DNA of 64,000 nt from DATFYM01 sp035315065 (GTDB lineage Bacteria > Acidobacteriota > Terriglobia > UBA7540), in assembly GCA_035315065.1 (NCBI GenBank), contig DATFYM010000168.1:1-64000 (forward strand). The letters run 5' to 3'. The translations under genes and the position numbers were made by a program. The notes under the pieces are model-generated. The model was not told the origin of the DNA. It ran no database searches and saw only the letters and a list, made by a program, of their open reading frames with translations. Shown piece after piece: positions 43,287 through 52,392 of this stretch (position 1 is its first letter; each line of letters opens with the position of its first letter).

Positions 43287-43296
43287 TGATTGCCGA

Positions 43297-43402
<106 letters not shown>

Positions 43403-43406
43403 CCCC

Positions 43407-45779
43407 TCACCCACACTTCTTGAATCGCGGGCTGGCAGCCAGGAGCCCGCGATAGATGGCCGCATCACGCAGCACCGCCTTCACGTAAATCCGCGTCTCC
43501 CCGAACGGAATCGTCTCCACAAACTCCTCCGCATCGTCGGGAAAACCGCGCGCCAGCCACTCCTTCACCCGGAAATCGCCGGCGTTGTAAGCCGCCATGG
43601 CCTCACCCAGGTTCCCGTGGAACTCCTTGATCAAGCCGCGCAGAAAACGGCAACTGAGGCGGATGTTGTACGCGGGATCGTAAAGCTGCCGTGCGACCAC
43701 CTGCTTCGACGGCCGTCCCTTTCGGCTCCGAACTCCCGGCTTCCCCGGCTTGATTTGGCCGCTCGCCACTGGCGGGCTCTCGAGCACGGCCGTGCCGGGC
43801 AGCATCTGCATCAGGCCGCGAGCGTTGGCGCGCGACGTGGCGTGGGGGTCGAACCCCGACTCCTGCCGAATCAGTCCCATCACCAGGTAGGGATCGAGGC
43901 CGTTAGCCCGCGCCTGCTGTTTAACGATCCCCCAGTAGGGGCGAGGGTAGAGCAGCGCCCAGATCTCTTCCGGCAGGGCTTCAAATCTGAAGTCGGAATA
44001 GTCCGGCTCCAGGTCGCGCGCCGCGTAGATGGCCTCCTGGGTATCGCCCTGCTCCGCCTCGAAGCGGCTGAACGCGTAGCGAAGCTCGGCCGAGGTCGGG
44101 CGCTCCGCCAGCATCGCCCGCAGGTAGGACTCTGCTAGGCTATTAAGATTCAAAGCATGGAGCGTCTGGAAGCGGTCCCGCCATGCGGGGGCGTCGGAGG
44201 AAGCGCCGGCCACAACGGCGCAAAGTGCCCCCGTGGACGCGGGCGGCGACAAGGTTTCCGCCAGCCGGGAGGGCAGCGCTGCCTCGCGTCCGCTATCTCC
44301 CGCCGGGCCCGCCGTCGCATCCTGGTGACCCTTCAGGCGCTTTAGACGCTCCCCGGCCTCGCCCGCGTAATAGCCCTGCGTGAACCGCTGGCGCACCAAC
44401 TGATAGAAGCTGCGGGCTTCGGCGTTCTCGCCCCGCTCTTCCTCCAGGCGGCCCAGCCAGTAGATGGCGGCGGCGTTCTGGGCAGACGTCGGGTAGCGGG
44501 TGACGTGATCGGTGAAGTCCTGCTTCGCCCGATCCAGCTCCTTCTCCAGATAGGCCATCCAGGCGGCCCGCCAGCTCGCGTCGCGGCCCGAGGAAGAGTC
44601 GGGAAAAGCGGCGGCGAGGTCCTGATCGTAGCGGGCGGCAGTAGCCCAGTTGCCTTGCCTAGCGAAGAATCCCGCCGCGGCCGACAAGGCGGAGGCGCGC
44701 AAGGGCGATTGCGGATGGCGCGCGGACAACTCATCGAGCGTGCGGGCGAGGGCGGTGGCATCATTGAGTCGCTCGTAAGCATCGGCCAGCGCCGCCAGGC
44801 GTTCGGCGTCGGCTTCCGGCTGGCTGAGGCGGGCTCCTTCCAGCGCCTCGGCCGCTTCGTGGGCTTGCTTCAATTGCAACATGCATTGGGCGCGCCGCAC
44901 TTGCCACAGCTCCGCCCGCGGGCTTGGCGGCCGCTGGCTCGCCAGTGCCTCGTATTCGCGGAGGGCCTCCTGGTAGCGCGCGTGCCGGTAGAGCGCTTCC
45001 GGACGCCCTGCCTGCATCGTTTCGCTCGCCGCCGGGAACCCGGTGCCCAGGTGTTGCTTGACTTGCGCCAACAGTTCCTGCGCGGCGCCCGCCTCCGGCG
45101 ATGCCGGATGTTTGTAGTAGATCTCCTGATCGGTTCGAGCGGCTTCTTCCCACTTCTTCGCCTTAGCCTGCGCTTCCGCCAGCAGGAGCAGGTGGGCCGG
45201 CTCCTGGTGCAGGCGCGAATCCGTGGCCAGCGTCTGAATAGCCCGGTCAGGTTGCCCTGCGTCGATCGCGGCTTGCGCGAGCAGAGCGAGCGCCTGGTGC
45301 CGCAGCGGACTCTCCGGGTAGCGCGCGGCGAAACCATCGAGCGGAGCGAGGGCCTCAGTCGGCTCATGCCCTTGTACCGCCGCGGCCGCCCGGTAGAACT
45401 CGGCGTAATCCTCTAGGATGAACTTCGTCGCTGCCGCCGTTTGCAGGTCCTTCACGGCGGCCGGGTATTGGGCCGCCTCGTATTCCCGGTAACCCAGCAG
45501 GAAGTAGGCTCTGCCCCGCTGTTCCGGGTCCTTCAGGGATTCCGCTTGACGGCGCAACTCGAGCAGCGTCTTGGCCGAGACCTTTCCCTCGCCCGATCGC
45601 TTGCCAAGGGAGCGAAGACGGCTGGAGATCGGCTGGCTCGCTTTCTTCCGAGTCTTCCGAGTCTTCTGCGGCCCTTCCGCTGCCGCCCCCAGGCTCGAGA
45701 AGGCGAGCAACCCTACCGACACGAGCACCAGGACCAACGCGAGTTGCCTGCCCCCCAGCCAATCCTTGCGATCGGCCAA
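43407..45779 (-). CDS. Soluble-type lytic transglycosylase with TPR-like repeats
   Basis: This 790-residue periplasmic murein hydrolase resembles Slt70. After a signal segment (LALVLVLVSVGLLAFSSLGAAAE) come about 550 residues of helical TPR-like repeats. The C-terminal SLT domain has the catalytic glutamate in GLIRQESGFDPHATS and the ARGLMQMLPGTA block, then YDPAYNIRLSCRFL and AMAAYNAGDFRV. The enzyme cleaves peptidoglycan to 1,6-anhydromuropeptides. The TTG at 45779 with GGAGGGAGGA upstream is preferred over the frame open to 45887, whose first 36 residues are partly encoded by a GCCGACT array. Confidence 0.9.
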   Translation of the reverse strand: MADRKDWLGGRQLALVLVLVSVGLLAFSSLGAAAEGPQKTRKTRKKASQPISSRLRSLGKRSGEGKVSAKTLLELRRQAESLKDPEQRGRAYFLLGYREYEAAQYPAAVKDLQTAAATKFILEDYAEFYRAAAAVQGHEPTEALAPLDGFAARYPESPLRHQALALLAQAAIDAGQPDRAIQTLATDSRLHQEPAHLLLLAEAQAKAKKWEEAARTDQEIYYKHPASPEAGAAQELLAQVKQHLGTGFPAASETMQAGRPEALYRHARYQEALREYEALASQRPPSPRAELWQVRRAQCMLQLKQAHEAAEALEGARLSQPEADAERLAALADAYERLNDATALARTLDELSARHPQSPLRASALSAAAGFFARQGNWATAARYDQDLAAAFPDSSSGRDASWRAAWMAYLEKELDRAKQDFTDHVTRYPTSAQNAAAIYWLGRLEEERGENAEARSFYQLVRQRFTQGYYAGEAGERLKRLKGHQDATAGPAGDSGREAALPSRLAETLSPPASTGALCAVVAGASSDAPAWRDRFQTLHALNLNSLAESYLRAMLAERPTSAELRYAFSRFEAEQGDTQEAIYAARDLEPDYSDFRFEALPEEIWALLYPRPYWGIVKQQARANGLDPYLVMGLIRQESGFDPHATSRANARGLMQMLPGTAVLESPPVASGQIKPGKPGVRSRKGRPSKQVVARQLYDPAYNIRLSCRFLRGLIKEFHGNLGEAMAAYNAGDFRVKEWLARGFPDDAEEFVETIPFGETRIYVKAVLRDAAIYRGLLAASPRFKKCG

Positions 45780-45816
45780 GGTGTTCGTGTCCTCCCTCCT
45801 TGGTCCGTGGGGCTTC

Positions 45817-46020
45817 CGACTGCCAACTGCCGACTGCCGACTGCCGACTGGTACAAATGGCTTCGTAATGGGTCCGTCCCGGAGCATGGTCCTTTGTTTT
45901 CAATAAGTCAGTGGCTTCGGTCCTGTTAAAATCAGTTAGCAGTTGGCAGTCTGCGGTCAGCAGTTCCACGAACCCGCTCGACCGTGGGACTGCCGACTGC
46001 CAACTGCCGACTAGTAGATA
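45817..46020. repeat. GCCGACT/CAGTTGGCAGT heptamer arrays
   Basis: CGACTGCCAACTGCCGACTG (about 45818-45852) and further GCCGACTGCCAACTGCCGAC (about 45992-46014) face AGTTAGCAGTTGGCAGTCTG (about 45935-45964). Partial CCGAACCC-type sequence (ATGGGTCCGTCCCGGAGC) is interleaved. Confidence 0.85.
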
Positions 46021-46102
46021 ATGGGTTCGTATTGGGTTCGGTCCCGGGGATCGTCCTTTATTTTCAATAAGTCAGTGGCTTCGGTCCAGGAAAAAACATC
46101 GT
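45852..46102 (-). repeat. Partial copies of the CCGAACCC element
   Basis: Two degenerate stretches (about 45856-45921 and 46018-46097) share TTTTCAATAAGTCAGTGGCT and an ATGGGTxCG block with each other. In reverse they match parts of the element at 19365 and 46301. They are shorter and more diverged. Confidence 0.6.
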
Positions 46103-46753
46103 TTTTGCGCCGGTTTCCGGCGCCGCGCCTTGAACGTTACACCTCGTTACGCCTTGTTACACATGAGCTCCGGGCGCTTTATCAGCACATTAAAGCTTCA
46201 AAACCCATCTTAATTCGAGAACCTAGAGCGTTGAGCACTACTTGAGAATAACATCCATATTTTTCAATAATATAGTAGCTTTCAAGAGAATAAACGTTTT
46301 TTTTCATTGAGATGGTGGCTTTTTGGGTTCGTACCGAAAAACCTAACCCAAGATCTCCATTGGTATCAACAAAATTTGGGTTCGGTCCGAAAAAATCGAT
46401 GATCCACCCCCTGTGAAATTGCCCTGGGTCCGTAGGCTTTTTGCCTTAAGAACGCCTGGAACGGGTTCCGCGCTAGGCCCGGGAAAAAGGGTATGAGGTC
46501 CGAGGTTAATCCTATCCTTTTTACCGCATCACTGACTGCGGGAGTGGCAGATTCCGACGGTGACTTCAGGAGATGGTTAACGTTAGAAGTTTTGCCAAGT
46601 GAGTAAAGCGTCCGCTCGGCCGATCTGCATAATCGGATCATACAGACCGAGCCTATCATGCGATTATAATAAAGGCAAGTTCTTTCTTAGGCATCGAATG
46701 GGTCAGCGATCCCTTTCGTCCCGCACCCGATTTGGCCGACCGCCCTTCATTCC
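46103..46753. other. Gene-poor region between repeats and the VapC-like gene
   Basis: Besides copy C of the dispersed element I see no gene. A 97-codon frame on the minus strand (46366-46659) runs through the repeat and shows no family features. A TA-rich stretch lies at about 46210-46310. Confidence 0.5.
46301..46392 (-). repeat. CCGAACCC dispersed element, copy C
   Basis: On the minus strand it reads ACCGAACCCAAATTTTGTTG, then GATCTTGGGTTAGGTTTTTC and CGGTACGAACCC, and ends in GCCACCATCTCAATGAAAA. It is closest to copy A at 19365, about 27 kb away and in opposite orientation. Confidence 0.85.
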
Positions 46754-47161
46754 TCACGGCGATGAGTCCATCAGGGTCAGCGATGGAAACATCGAACGGT
46801 AGAAGCCCCGGTCGCGCGAGAGCAGGCGTGAAGCTTGGGTCTGTGCATGGGCCCCGATCAGAAAATCAGCGAGAAACCGTGTGCGTTTTCCGCCCTGCTG
46901 ACGGTAGGCGCGCCAGACCCGGCTTGCCATAAAGAGCGCGGCCCGTTCGAGCGGCTCAACGCGGATCTCGCCATCGGCCAAGAACCTATCACACTCATCC
47001 TGGCGGCTGAAGTGGACGGACAATTCCGCATAAACAAGGTCGCAAACCACCAGCGACCCCGCCTGAGCCGCTCGTTCCAGAGCGTTGCTGGAGGTCGGCA
47101 AGAACCTCTGGTCGCCAATTAAGATATCCAGCAGGATGTTGGTGTCGATCGCTGTTATCAT
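46754..47161 (-). CDS. PIN-domain toxin (VapC-like)
   Basis: This 135-residue PIN-domain ribonuclease begins MITAIDTNILLDILIGD with the first catalytic Asp. It has CDLVYAELSVHF with the conserved Glu, and ADFLIGAHAQTQASRLLSRDRGFYRSMFP with the C-terminal acidic residues. VapC toxins cleave tRNA or rRNA. The start at 47161 overlaps the antitoxin stop by 4 bp, which fits coupled expression. A frame open to 47242 would add non-family residues. Confidence 0.92.
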   Translation of the reverse strand: MITAIDTNILLDILIGDQRFLPTSSNALERAAQAGSLVVCDLVYAELSVHFSRQDECDRFLADGEIRVEPLERAALFMASRVWRAYRQQGGKRTRFLADFLIGAHAQTQASRLLSRDRGFYRSMFPSLTLMDSSP

Positions 47162-47388
47162 CGACCCCGCACGTCCTCGATAAAATCGTCGGCCGAATCG
47201 TAGCCGAGCTCGGTGAGGCTGCCTCGGCAGCGTCCCTTCCACTTCGCCAAATTGAGCTTCCTCGGCCTTTTCTCCAGGACGATCGAACCGTTAATCACCT
47301 GGAAATCCACCTCTGTATCAGGCCGCAGCCCGAACCGCTCCCGAAGTTCCTTGGGAATTGTCACCTGCCCGCGTTCGCCGATTTTCAT
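47158..47388 (-). CDS. AbrB/MazE-type antitoxin (VapB-like)
   Basis: This 76-residue protein starts MKIGERGQVTIPKELRERFG, the swapped-hairpin AbrB DNA-binding motif. A C-terminal tail (SLTELGYDSADDFIEDVRGR) follows that likely binds the PIN toxin. It is encoded upstream of and overlapping the toxin gene by 4 bp. Autorepression of the pair is expected from the family. Confidence 0.92.
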   Translation of the reverse strand: MKIGERGQVTIPKELRERFGLRPDTEVDFQVINGSIVLEKRPRKLNLAKWKGRCRGSLTELGYDSADDFIEDVRGR

Positions 47389-47474
47389 ACTTTTAACTAT
47401 GACTCATACCTCTTTGATAGTCAAGAGCCTCATCGCCGGGGTCGCGAGCCACAAGAACTGATCATCCGCTCACT

Positions 47475-48740
47475 TCAAGTGTGGTTTGAAACTCGGATTC
47501 GTCTTCTTCGACGGGCAGTCTGCCAAATGCCCGCTGCGGCCAAAAGGATCACCAGCACGCTCAGCCCACGGTGCGAGTTAACCCATGCTGCCAGCACCTG
47601 CCAGGCTCGCGCCGCCACATCCTTGGGACTCCGCGACGGCATGTGCGGCTCCTGGTCGAACAGAATCGCCTGGAGATTTCCTTCCAGGCGCTCGGTCGAC
47701 CCATAGACATTGCGGAGCACAATGATCACGTCGTCCTGCTCCGGATAGCGGAGAATCCAGCAAAAGTAATTTCCGGGCATGTCGCCACGCATCTCCTCCA
47801 GCGTGCTGCCCGCACCGGGCACGCCCGGCGGTATCTTGGTCACGAACCATCCGTAACCCCAGTTGCTTAACCCGGGCTGGAAAACCTGGTCGCGGATCTC
47901 CTTCGGTAGGACAGCATCCCCAGAGAGTACCTGACTCCAACGAAAGAGATCCTCGGCGGTGGAGTACATGGCCCCGGCGGCGAAAATGTGGCTGCGGTCA
48001 ATGTAGGGGCCCGGCGTGTACCGCGGCCCCGCGTGGCGCACGTAACCCGCGGCGCCCCCCAACTGCATCAGGTCGTTGCGGTCCATGCCGGAGTCCTTCA
48101 TTCCCAAGGGATCGAGCAGCCGCTGGCGCAGCAGATCACCGTAACGCTGGCCGGTCTCGCGTTCCAGAATCAGCCCCAGCAGGATGTAGCCGCAGTTGCT
48201 GTAATCCCATTTCGTACCCGGCTCGGACGAAAGGTTGGGCTGGCAGAATTTTTCCGCAAACGTCTGCGGTCCGTAATACCGGCTCGCCGCTTCCGACTCC
48301 GAAAATTCCGGGCTTTCGAAATCCGGCGGCAGGCCCGACGTGTGGTGCAGCAACTGCTCGATCATCATGCGCTCCCCGGTGTCCCTGCGATACCAAGGCA
48401 GGTAATCAGTGACCTTGGCGTCCAGACGGATTACACCCTCCACCGCCTGCTGCAAGACCAGTGCCGCGGTGAACTGCTTGGTGATGGAGGCAATGCCGAA
48501 CTTCGTCTGCGGCGTGTTCGGCGTATGTAATTCCATATCGGCATAGCCGATGCCTTTCTTGTAGATGACCTCGCCATGCTCGGCCACCAGAACCGCGCCG
48601 TTAATGTACCCGTACCTCTCGTATCGTGATACAAGTTCGTCGATCCGCGCCGCCTTGCTCGAAGGCGGAGTCTCGGTCGCACAGCAGAGCTTTGCGGCGA
48701 GGATAACTAAGGCCGAGATCAGATGGAATCTTCCCAGCAT
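47475..48740 (-). CDS. Serine hydrolase, beta-lactamase/class C family
   Basis: This 421-residue protein of the beta-lactamase superfamily (family S12, DD-peptidase/esterase types) has a signal peptide (MLGRFHLISALVILAAKLCC). The catalytic SxxK occurs in GIASITKQFT, the YxN motif in WDYSNCGYILLG, and a late His-x-Gly-type motif is not obvious. A C-terminal hydrophobic segment (SVLVILLAAAGIW) may anchor it. The substrate could be a peptide, ester or peptidoglycan. The start at 48740 gives the signal peptide; the frame is open to 48863. Confidence 0.9.
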   Translation of the reverse strand: MLGRFHLISALVILAAKLCCATETPPSSKAARIDELVSRYERYGYINGAVLVAEHGEVIYKKGIGYADMELHTPNTPQTKFGIASITKQFTAALVLQQAVEGVIRLDAKVTDYLPWYRRDTGERMMIEQLLHHTSGLPPDFESPEFSESEAASRYYGPQTFAEKFCQPNLSSEPGTKWDYSNCGYILLGLILERETGQRYGDLLRQRLLDPLGMKDSGMDRNDLMQLGGAAGYVRHAGPRYTPGPYIDRSHIFAAGAMYSTAEDLFRWSQVLSGDAVLPKEIRDQVFQPGLSNWGYGWFVTKIPPGVPGAGSTLEEMRGDMPGNYFCWILRYPEQDDVIIVLRNVYGSTERLEGNLQAILFDQEPHMPSRSPKDVAARAWQVLAAWVNSHRGLSVLVILLAAAGIWQTARRRRRIRVSNHT

Positions 48741-48783
48741 GACTGGACAGGGTATGATTCGTACCGGCGCAAGGTCCAATCGG

Positions 48784-49785
48784 TTAGAATCGAGATCCTG
48801 CCCGCGCCGGAGCTTCAATCCTGCAGGCTTCGGCGACTCGTTTCGCCAAGGCCCTGAATTCATCGGCGCACGTTTTCACAAGCTGCGCATGGCTCCCGAT
48901 GGCTCCGTCGGCGTAGGTAAGGTCGAATATCGGTTTGCGTGCGTCTTGCGCCATAGGCATCAGGCTCCGATAGTTTCTTATTGTTGCAAGACAATGATTG
49001 ACCATTCCTTCCGCTGAACGGTCTGAAGGTGTTTCGCCCAGCACGACTTCCCGATAAACAGTCGGAATGCGGTTTAGCCACTTGGCATAGGCCTTGGTCG
49101 GCCGGTCCAAACGGACTGCGTGCTGTAACACAACGTAGCCGGCCGGCGCCATAAGGCCGCCGGGCAACTCAAAGTTCACCGAGACCATGTTTCGAATCTG
49201 ATTCCATTGCTTCCGCCATTCTATGACCGTGGGGCCCAGGTTCTCCAGCCCTTGCAGTGAGAATAAGTCGGCTGCCAGAGGTATCACCAAGTAGTCGGCT
49301 GCCAGCAGCGCGGCACGGTTTATGGCGCCAAGGTTGGGCCCAACATCGATTAGGGCGACAACCGCTCCCACCAACTCCGCGGCCGCGCGCACAATTCGAT
49401 GAAATGCCGAAGTCGCCCGTAAGGCCGCAGGATCGTTGCTGTATCCGCCGGGCCAACTGGACGAGAGCTTATCCTCAAAGCGCGAGAGACCGAGATCGCC
49501 CGGAATCAGCCAAAGGCCGTCGGCCATGCTTCGCGGGGTCGCTTCGCGGATGTCCCCTATGCCTTCCAGGATCGGTCTCACGCAGCCCAAGATCGTCAGA
49601 TCTTTCGTTTCCCAAAGATTCTCTAAAGCTTGCTCATCCAAGAAAGCAGAGGTGAGGTTCGCCTGAGGGTCCAAGTCGACGGCCAGAGTGGGATAACCGA
49701 GACGTGAGAGCATGTAGGCCAGGTGGTAGACCAGTGTCGTCTTTCCCACGCCGCCCTTATTATTGAACAGGGCTATGGACTTCAA
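48784..49785 (-). CDS. ParA/MinD-like ATPase
   Basis: This 333-residue ATPase has the deviant Walker A IALFNNKGGVGKTTLVYHLA, the Walker A' region AVDLDPQANLTSAF, and Walker B-like VALIDVGPNLGAINRAAL. Chromosomal ParA is normally next to parB and parS, but neither is present. Instead the gene overlaps by 4 bp the stop of an AlbA_2-type gene upstream on the same strand, so the two are coupled. The C-terminal part (about 230-333) is longer than in typical ParA. A partition, positioning or defence role is possible. Confidence 0.9.
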   Translation of the reverse strand: MKSIALFNNKGGVGKTTLVYHLAYMLSRLGYPTLAVDLDPQANLTSAFLDEQALENLWETKDLTILGCVRPILEGIGDIREATPRSMADGLWLIPGDLGLSRFEDKLSSSWPGGYSNDPAALRATSAFHRIVRAAAELVGAVVALIDVGPNLGAINRAALLAADYLVIPLAADLFSLQGLENLGPTVIEWRKQWNQIRNMVSVNFELPGGLMAPAGYVVLQHAVRLDRPTKAYAKWLNRIPTVYREVVLGETPSDRSAEGMVNHCLATIRNYRSLMPMAQDARKPIFDLTYADGAIGSHAQLVKTCADEFRALAKRVAEACRIEAPARAGSRF

Positions 49786-50969
49786 GCTCGCCTCCGCATC
49801 GTGACCAGGACGTGGCTCGCCTCAAATATAAATTCCGCGGGAGGGTTCCCATTTGCTTTGAGGGCGGCATTGGCTCGCGCGATGCCTGTTCCAAACCGCT
49901 CCACGTGTCCCAGGGCCCTCATGGCCTCCGCGATGACAGGATTCCGGTAATCGGTCACGTGTTCGTAGTTCTGCGGCGTGACCTGACCGTACAAGCCTCC
50001 GGGGCTCTGCATTTCAACCCGGGCTCGAAACCAGTTGATTCGGACCGGGGCGTTCGTGGCCTCGTAAGCTCGGTGCATCACGGCATTGAAAGTGATTTCA
50101 CGGATAGCCGCCAACGGGTAGTCGGGAACGTCTTCTTGTCGCAATCCGCCGTCGGGCATACGCGCGGTGCGGATCTGCAGTGGCAGCAGATTGTCGATCT
50201 GCAACAATTGCGTCAGGAGATTTCCGGTGACGGCCTTTTCATCCTGGATCGGGTCAGCCAAGGTATCACCGTCAAACCGCACAAACTGGATAAAGGCTCC
50301 CGGCATGAAGTCGAGTGGGTCCTTACCGAAAACCAGCAATCCGGCATACGTCGGAACCTGTCGCTTCAGATCGAAGAAGCGCAACGAAGCCAACTGTTCT
50401 TCCACCGTGCGATTATTCTCTGCGATCACCTGTGGGTCGACGACCTGGGGTAGATATTGCCCGCGAAAGGACTCAAGAATAAGGTCGCCGATGGTAGCGT
50501 CCAGGCAAGGGCGCCGATCAAAGCTCCACGAGCCTGCGATCTGGCGCTCCGCCAGAGTTCTTTCCTCTTGGAGACTCGCGATCGCGCGTCGAGGTCCGAC
50601 GCGAATCCAGACTTGCCCTCTTAGCCTGACCGGAGGCATGTCCGACGGGTGTACCTCGATCATGGCGACGTCGATGCCGTGCAGCCTCACCTTCTGGACG
50701 GTTAGGTGTGGCAACGGCAATATGTTTCCGTCAGAGCGCATGTCAGATAGCGTGAGCAGAAGCTGATCGGAAACAGGCAGGCCGACAGGCTTTCCCGAGT
50801 CATCGACACCTATGAACACGTATCCCGGGGCTTGATGCGCCGGCAAGTCGTTGGCAAAGGCGCAAATCGCTTGTCTAATTCTGTCGCGGTCGGTGATCGA
50901 TTCCTTGCGCTCGACGCGATCCGACTCGATGTCCGACACAAGCCGTTCGAGTTCTTCGGTTGTTGGCAT
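49782..50969 (-). CDS. AlbA_2 (Schlafen-like) domain ATP-binding protein
   Basis: This 395-residue protein has an N-terminal AlbA_2/Schlafen-like domain (ERKESITDRDRIRQAICAFAND, then GYVFIGVDDSGKPVGL). A C-terminal GHKL-like ATP-binding half follows (EITFNAVMHRAYE, QSPGGLYG, YRNPVIAEAMRALGHVERFGTGIARA), the arrangement of divergent-AAA or RecG-like transcriptional regulators. Such proteins occur in mobile islands and in some antiphage systems. It is the first gene of a two-gene operon with a ParA-like ATPase. Confidence 0.9.
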   Translation of the reverse strand: MPTTEELERLVSDIESDRVERKESITDRDRIRQAICAFANDLPAHQAPGYVFIGVDDSGKPVGLPVSDQLLLTLSDMRSDGNILPLPHLTVQKVRLHGIDVAMIEVHPSDMPPVRLRGQVWIRVGPRRAIASLQEERTLAERQIAGSWSFDRRPCLDATIGDLILESFRGQYLPQVVDPQVIAENNRTVEEQLASLRFFDLKRQVPTYAGLLVFGKDPLDFMPGAFIQFVRFDGDTLADPIQDEKAVTGNLLTQLLQIDNLLPLQIRTARMPDGGLRQEDVPDYPLAAIREITFNAVMHRAYEATNAPVRINWFRARVEMQSPGGLYGQVTPQNYEHVTDYRNPVIAEAMRALGHVERFGTGIARANAALKANGNPPAEFIFEASHVLVTMRRRA

Positions 50970-51126
50970 AAACTGGTCCCAATAAAGCGCGCACCGCGCG
51001 CATCGCTACAGAGCGAATTGACGAGGGCGCACACTGGCTGCGACCGGCTCAGTGGCGATCGTGGCCTCCCCGTCCGGTTCTCATTCTACGCGGACTGTAT
51101 CCCACTGTCAGCAAGCACTCTCGATA

Positions 51127-51493
51127 CTATTGTTTCGCGTGCTTGGCAAGGATGGCCCGGGCGCGGGCTTCCAATTCCTCGGCCTGCGTCTCTCGATTGG
51201 TCTTCCGCAGCAGGACTGCGTAGTTCTTGAGGAGCGTGGCCACATTGGGGTGCTCCGGCCCCAGCGCCTTTCCCAAATACTGAGCGCCCGCTGATAGAGC
51301 GGCTCGGCCTCCCCGGGTACTTGCCCCGCAACTTGTAAAGCAACGCCAGATTGTGGAGGCTGGTGGCCACGTCGGGGTGCTGCCGCCCCAGCGCCTCGAT
51401 GCCGCCTTTTCGCAACCGCTCGCAGAGGTCCCACACGCGGCCCATTTGCTCTGTCGAGTCGTGGGTGTAACTGATGAAGGCCTTCATGGCCAT
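51127..51493 (-). pseudogene. SEFIR-TPR protein remnant
   Basis: On the minus strand the segment starts MAMKAFISYTHDSTEQMGRV followed by LCERLRKGGIEA, a typical SEFIR (TIR-related) start. It joins directly to TPR_10-type repeats ALGRQHPDVATSLHNLALLY. The frame then shifts near 51325 to give GEAEPLYQRALSIW, and shifts again near 51272 to give KALGPEHPNVATLLKNYAVL up to a stop at 51127. Most of the SEFIR domain is deleted. Intact SEFIR/TIR proteins with TPRs are signalling or NAD-cleaving defence effectors, so this is a dead effector gene. Confidence 0.75.
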
Positions 51494-51554
51494 ACGCTCA
51501 GACCAATCGTCAGGTTTTCCATTGTAACTAGAACCCCTCACGCGGTAGCGGGGC

Positions 51555-51633
51555 TTCGGTAGGGGAGGCCTCCGGCCTGCCGCTTTCGTTTTCACGCCAA
51601 CCCACAGCGGGAGCGCAGAGCGCTCCCCTACCC
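51555..51633. repeat. Inverted GGTAGGGGAGG element
   Basis: CGGTAGGGGAGGCCTCCGGC at the left faces GCGCAGAGCGCTCCCCTACC at the right; each arm also contains its own short palindrome (GGCCTCCGGCC, AGCGCAGAGCGCT). It lies between the SEFIR remnant and the anti-sigma gene. Confidence 0.7.
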
Positions 51634-51636
51634 AAA

Positions 51637-52389
51637 TCAAGATCGCGACGCAAGCTTCAACAACTCGCTCAATTGGTGGATATCGTCCGGCCCAGCGTCA
51701 CCGATGATGAAGTAGCGCAGATCATCCTCACTCCATGTTTCGACATTGAACGTCAGACGCCTGGAACGGCTATCGCTCGATGTGAAACGGCGGTCCAGCC
51801 GATTCTGGAAGATGAAGACGGATATCCGATGATTTCCAATCTTGAAAATCAGTTGGGCGCCCGGTGTTTGAGCCAGGTAGGAGACTCGCCCGCCCAGGAG
51901 CATAAACGGAGAGTTGCCCAGTTCGGGAAGGTTAAAGGTGAACGGGAGTTTTCCCTGGAACCAGGGCTTGACGGTATGCCGATCAGTGGAAACGACGTCC
52001 ACGGGAGTAGAACTCGCCAGCGTCGCAACGTGAAGGTCGGCCAGTTCGGCAAAAGTCTGGTCTTGCCGGAAAGACGACCATCCGTATGAGAGCAAGAAAG
52101 CAACGGCAACGAGGACAGCGGCCGCGGCCAGCTTCGGCATCCAGTTCCAAAGCCACACCGGGTGTCTTCTCGTCGGGAGTTCTTTTTGTACCCGCCGCCT
52201 CAGAGCCGGACTGGGTGAGAACCGCTTCCCCGCAGTATGAATGGCGCGCTTCAACTGCACGCGACTCAGCAAATCCGAGGTGCAGGAAGCGCAAGCGCGG
52301 AGATGGTCGCCTATTGCACGCGTCTCATCCGCGGAGAGTTCCCCATCCGCGTAGGCTGCGATTTTGCTCCGCCATAAGTCACAAGCCAT
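51637..52389 (-). CDS. Anti-sigma factor with zinc-finger (zf-HC2) domain
   Basis: This 250-residue protein has an N-terminal zinc-binding anti-sigma domain (AYADGELSADETRAIGDHLRACASC, HxxxCxxC). One membrane segment (LAAAAVLVAVAFLLSYGW, about 88-105) and a C-terminal periplasmic domain follow. It is encoded 3 bp after the ECF sigma gene, the standard layout for a sigma and its membrane-bound antagonist. The stimulus sensed by the periplasmic part is unknown. Confidence 0.92.
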   Translation of the reverse strand: MACDLWRSKIAAYADGELSADETRAIGDHLRACASCTSDLLSRVQLKRAIHTAGKRFSPSPALRRRVQKELPTRRHPVWLWNWMPKLAAAAVLVAVAFLLSYGWSSFRQDQTFAELADLHVATLASSTPVDVVSTDRHTVKPWFQGKLPFTFNLPELGNSPFMLLGGRVSYLAQTPGAQLIFKIGNHRISVFIFQNRLDRRFTSSDSRSRRLTFNVETWSEDDLRYFIIGDAGPDDIHQLSELLKLASRS

Positions 52390-52392
52390 CTC

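Noticed and set aside
46366..46659. A 97-codon minus-strand frame
   Set aside because: It overlaps copy C of the dispersed element, has no ribosome binding site and resembles no family.
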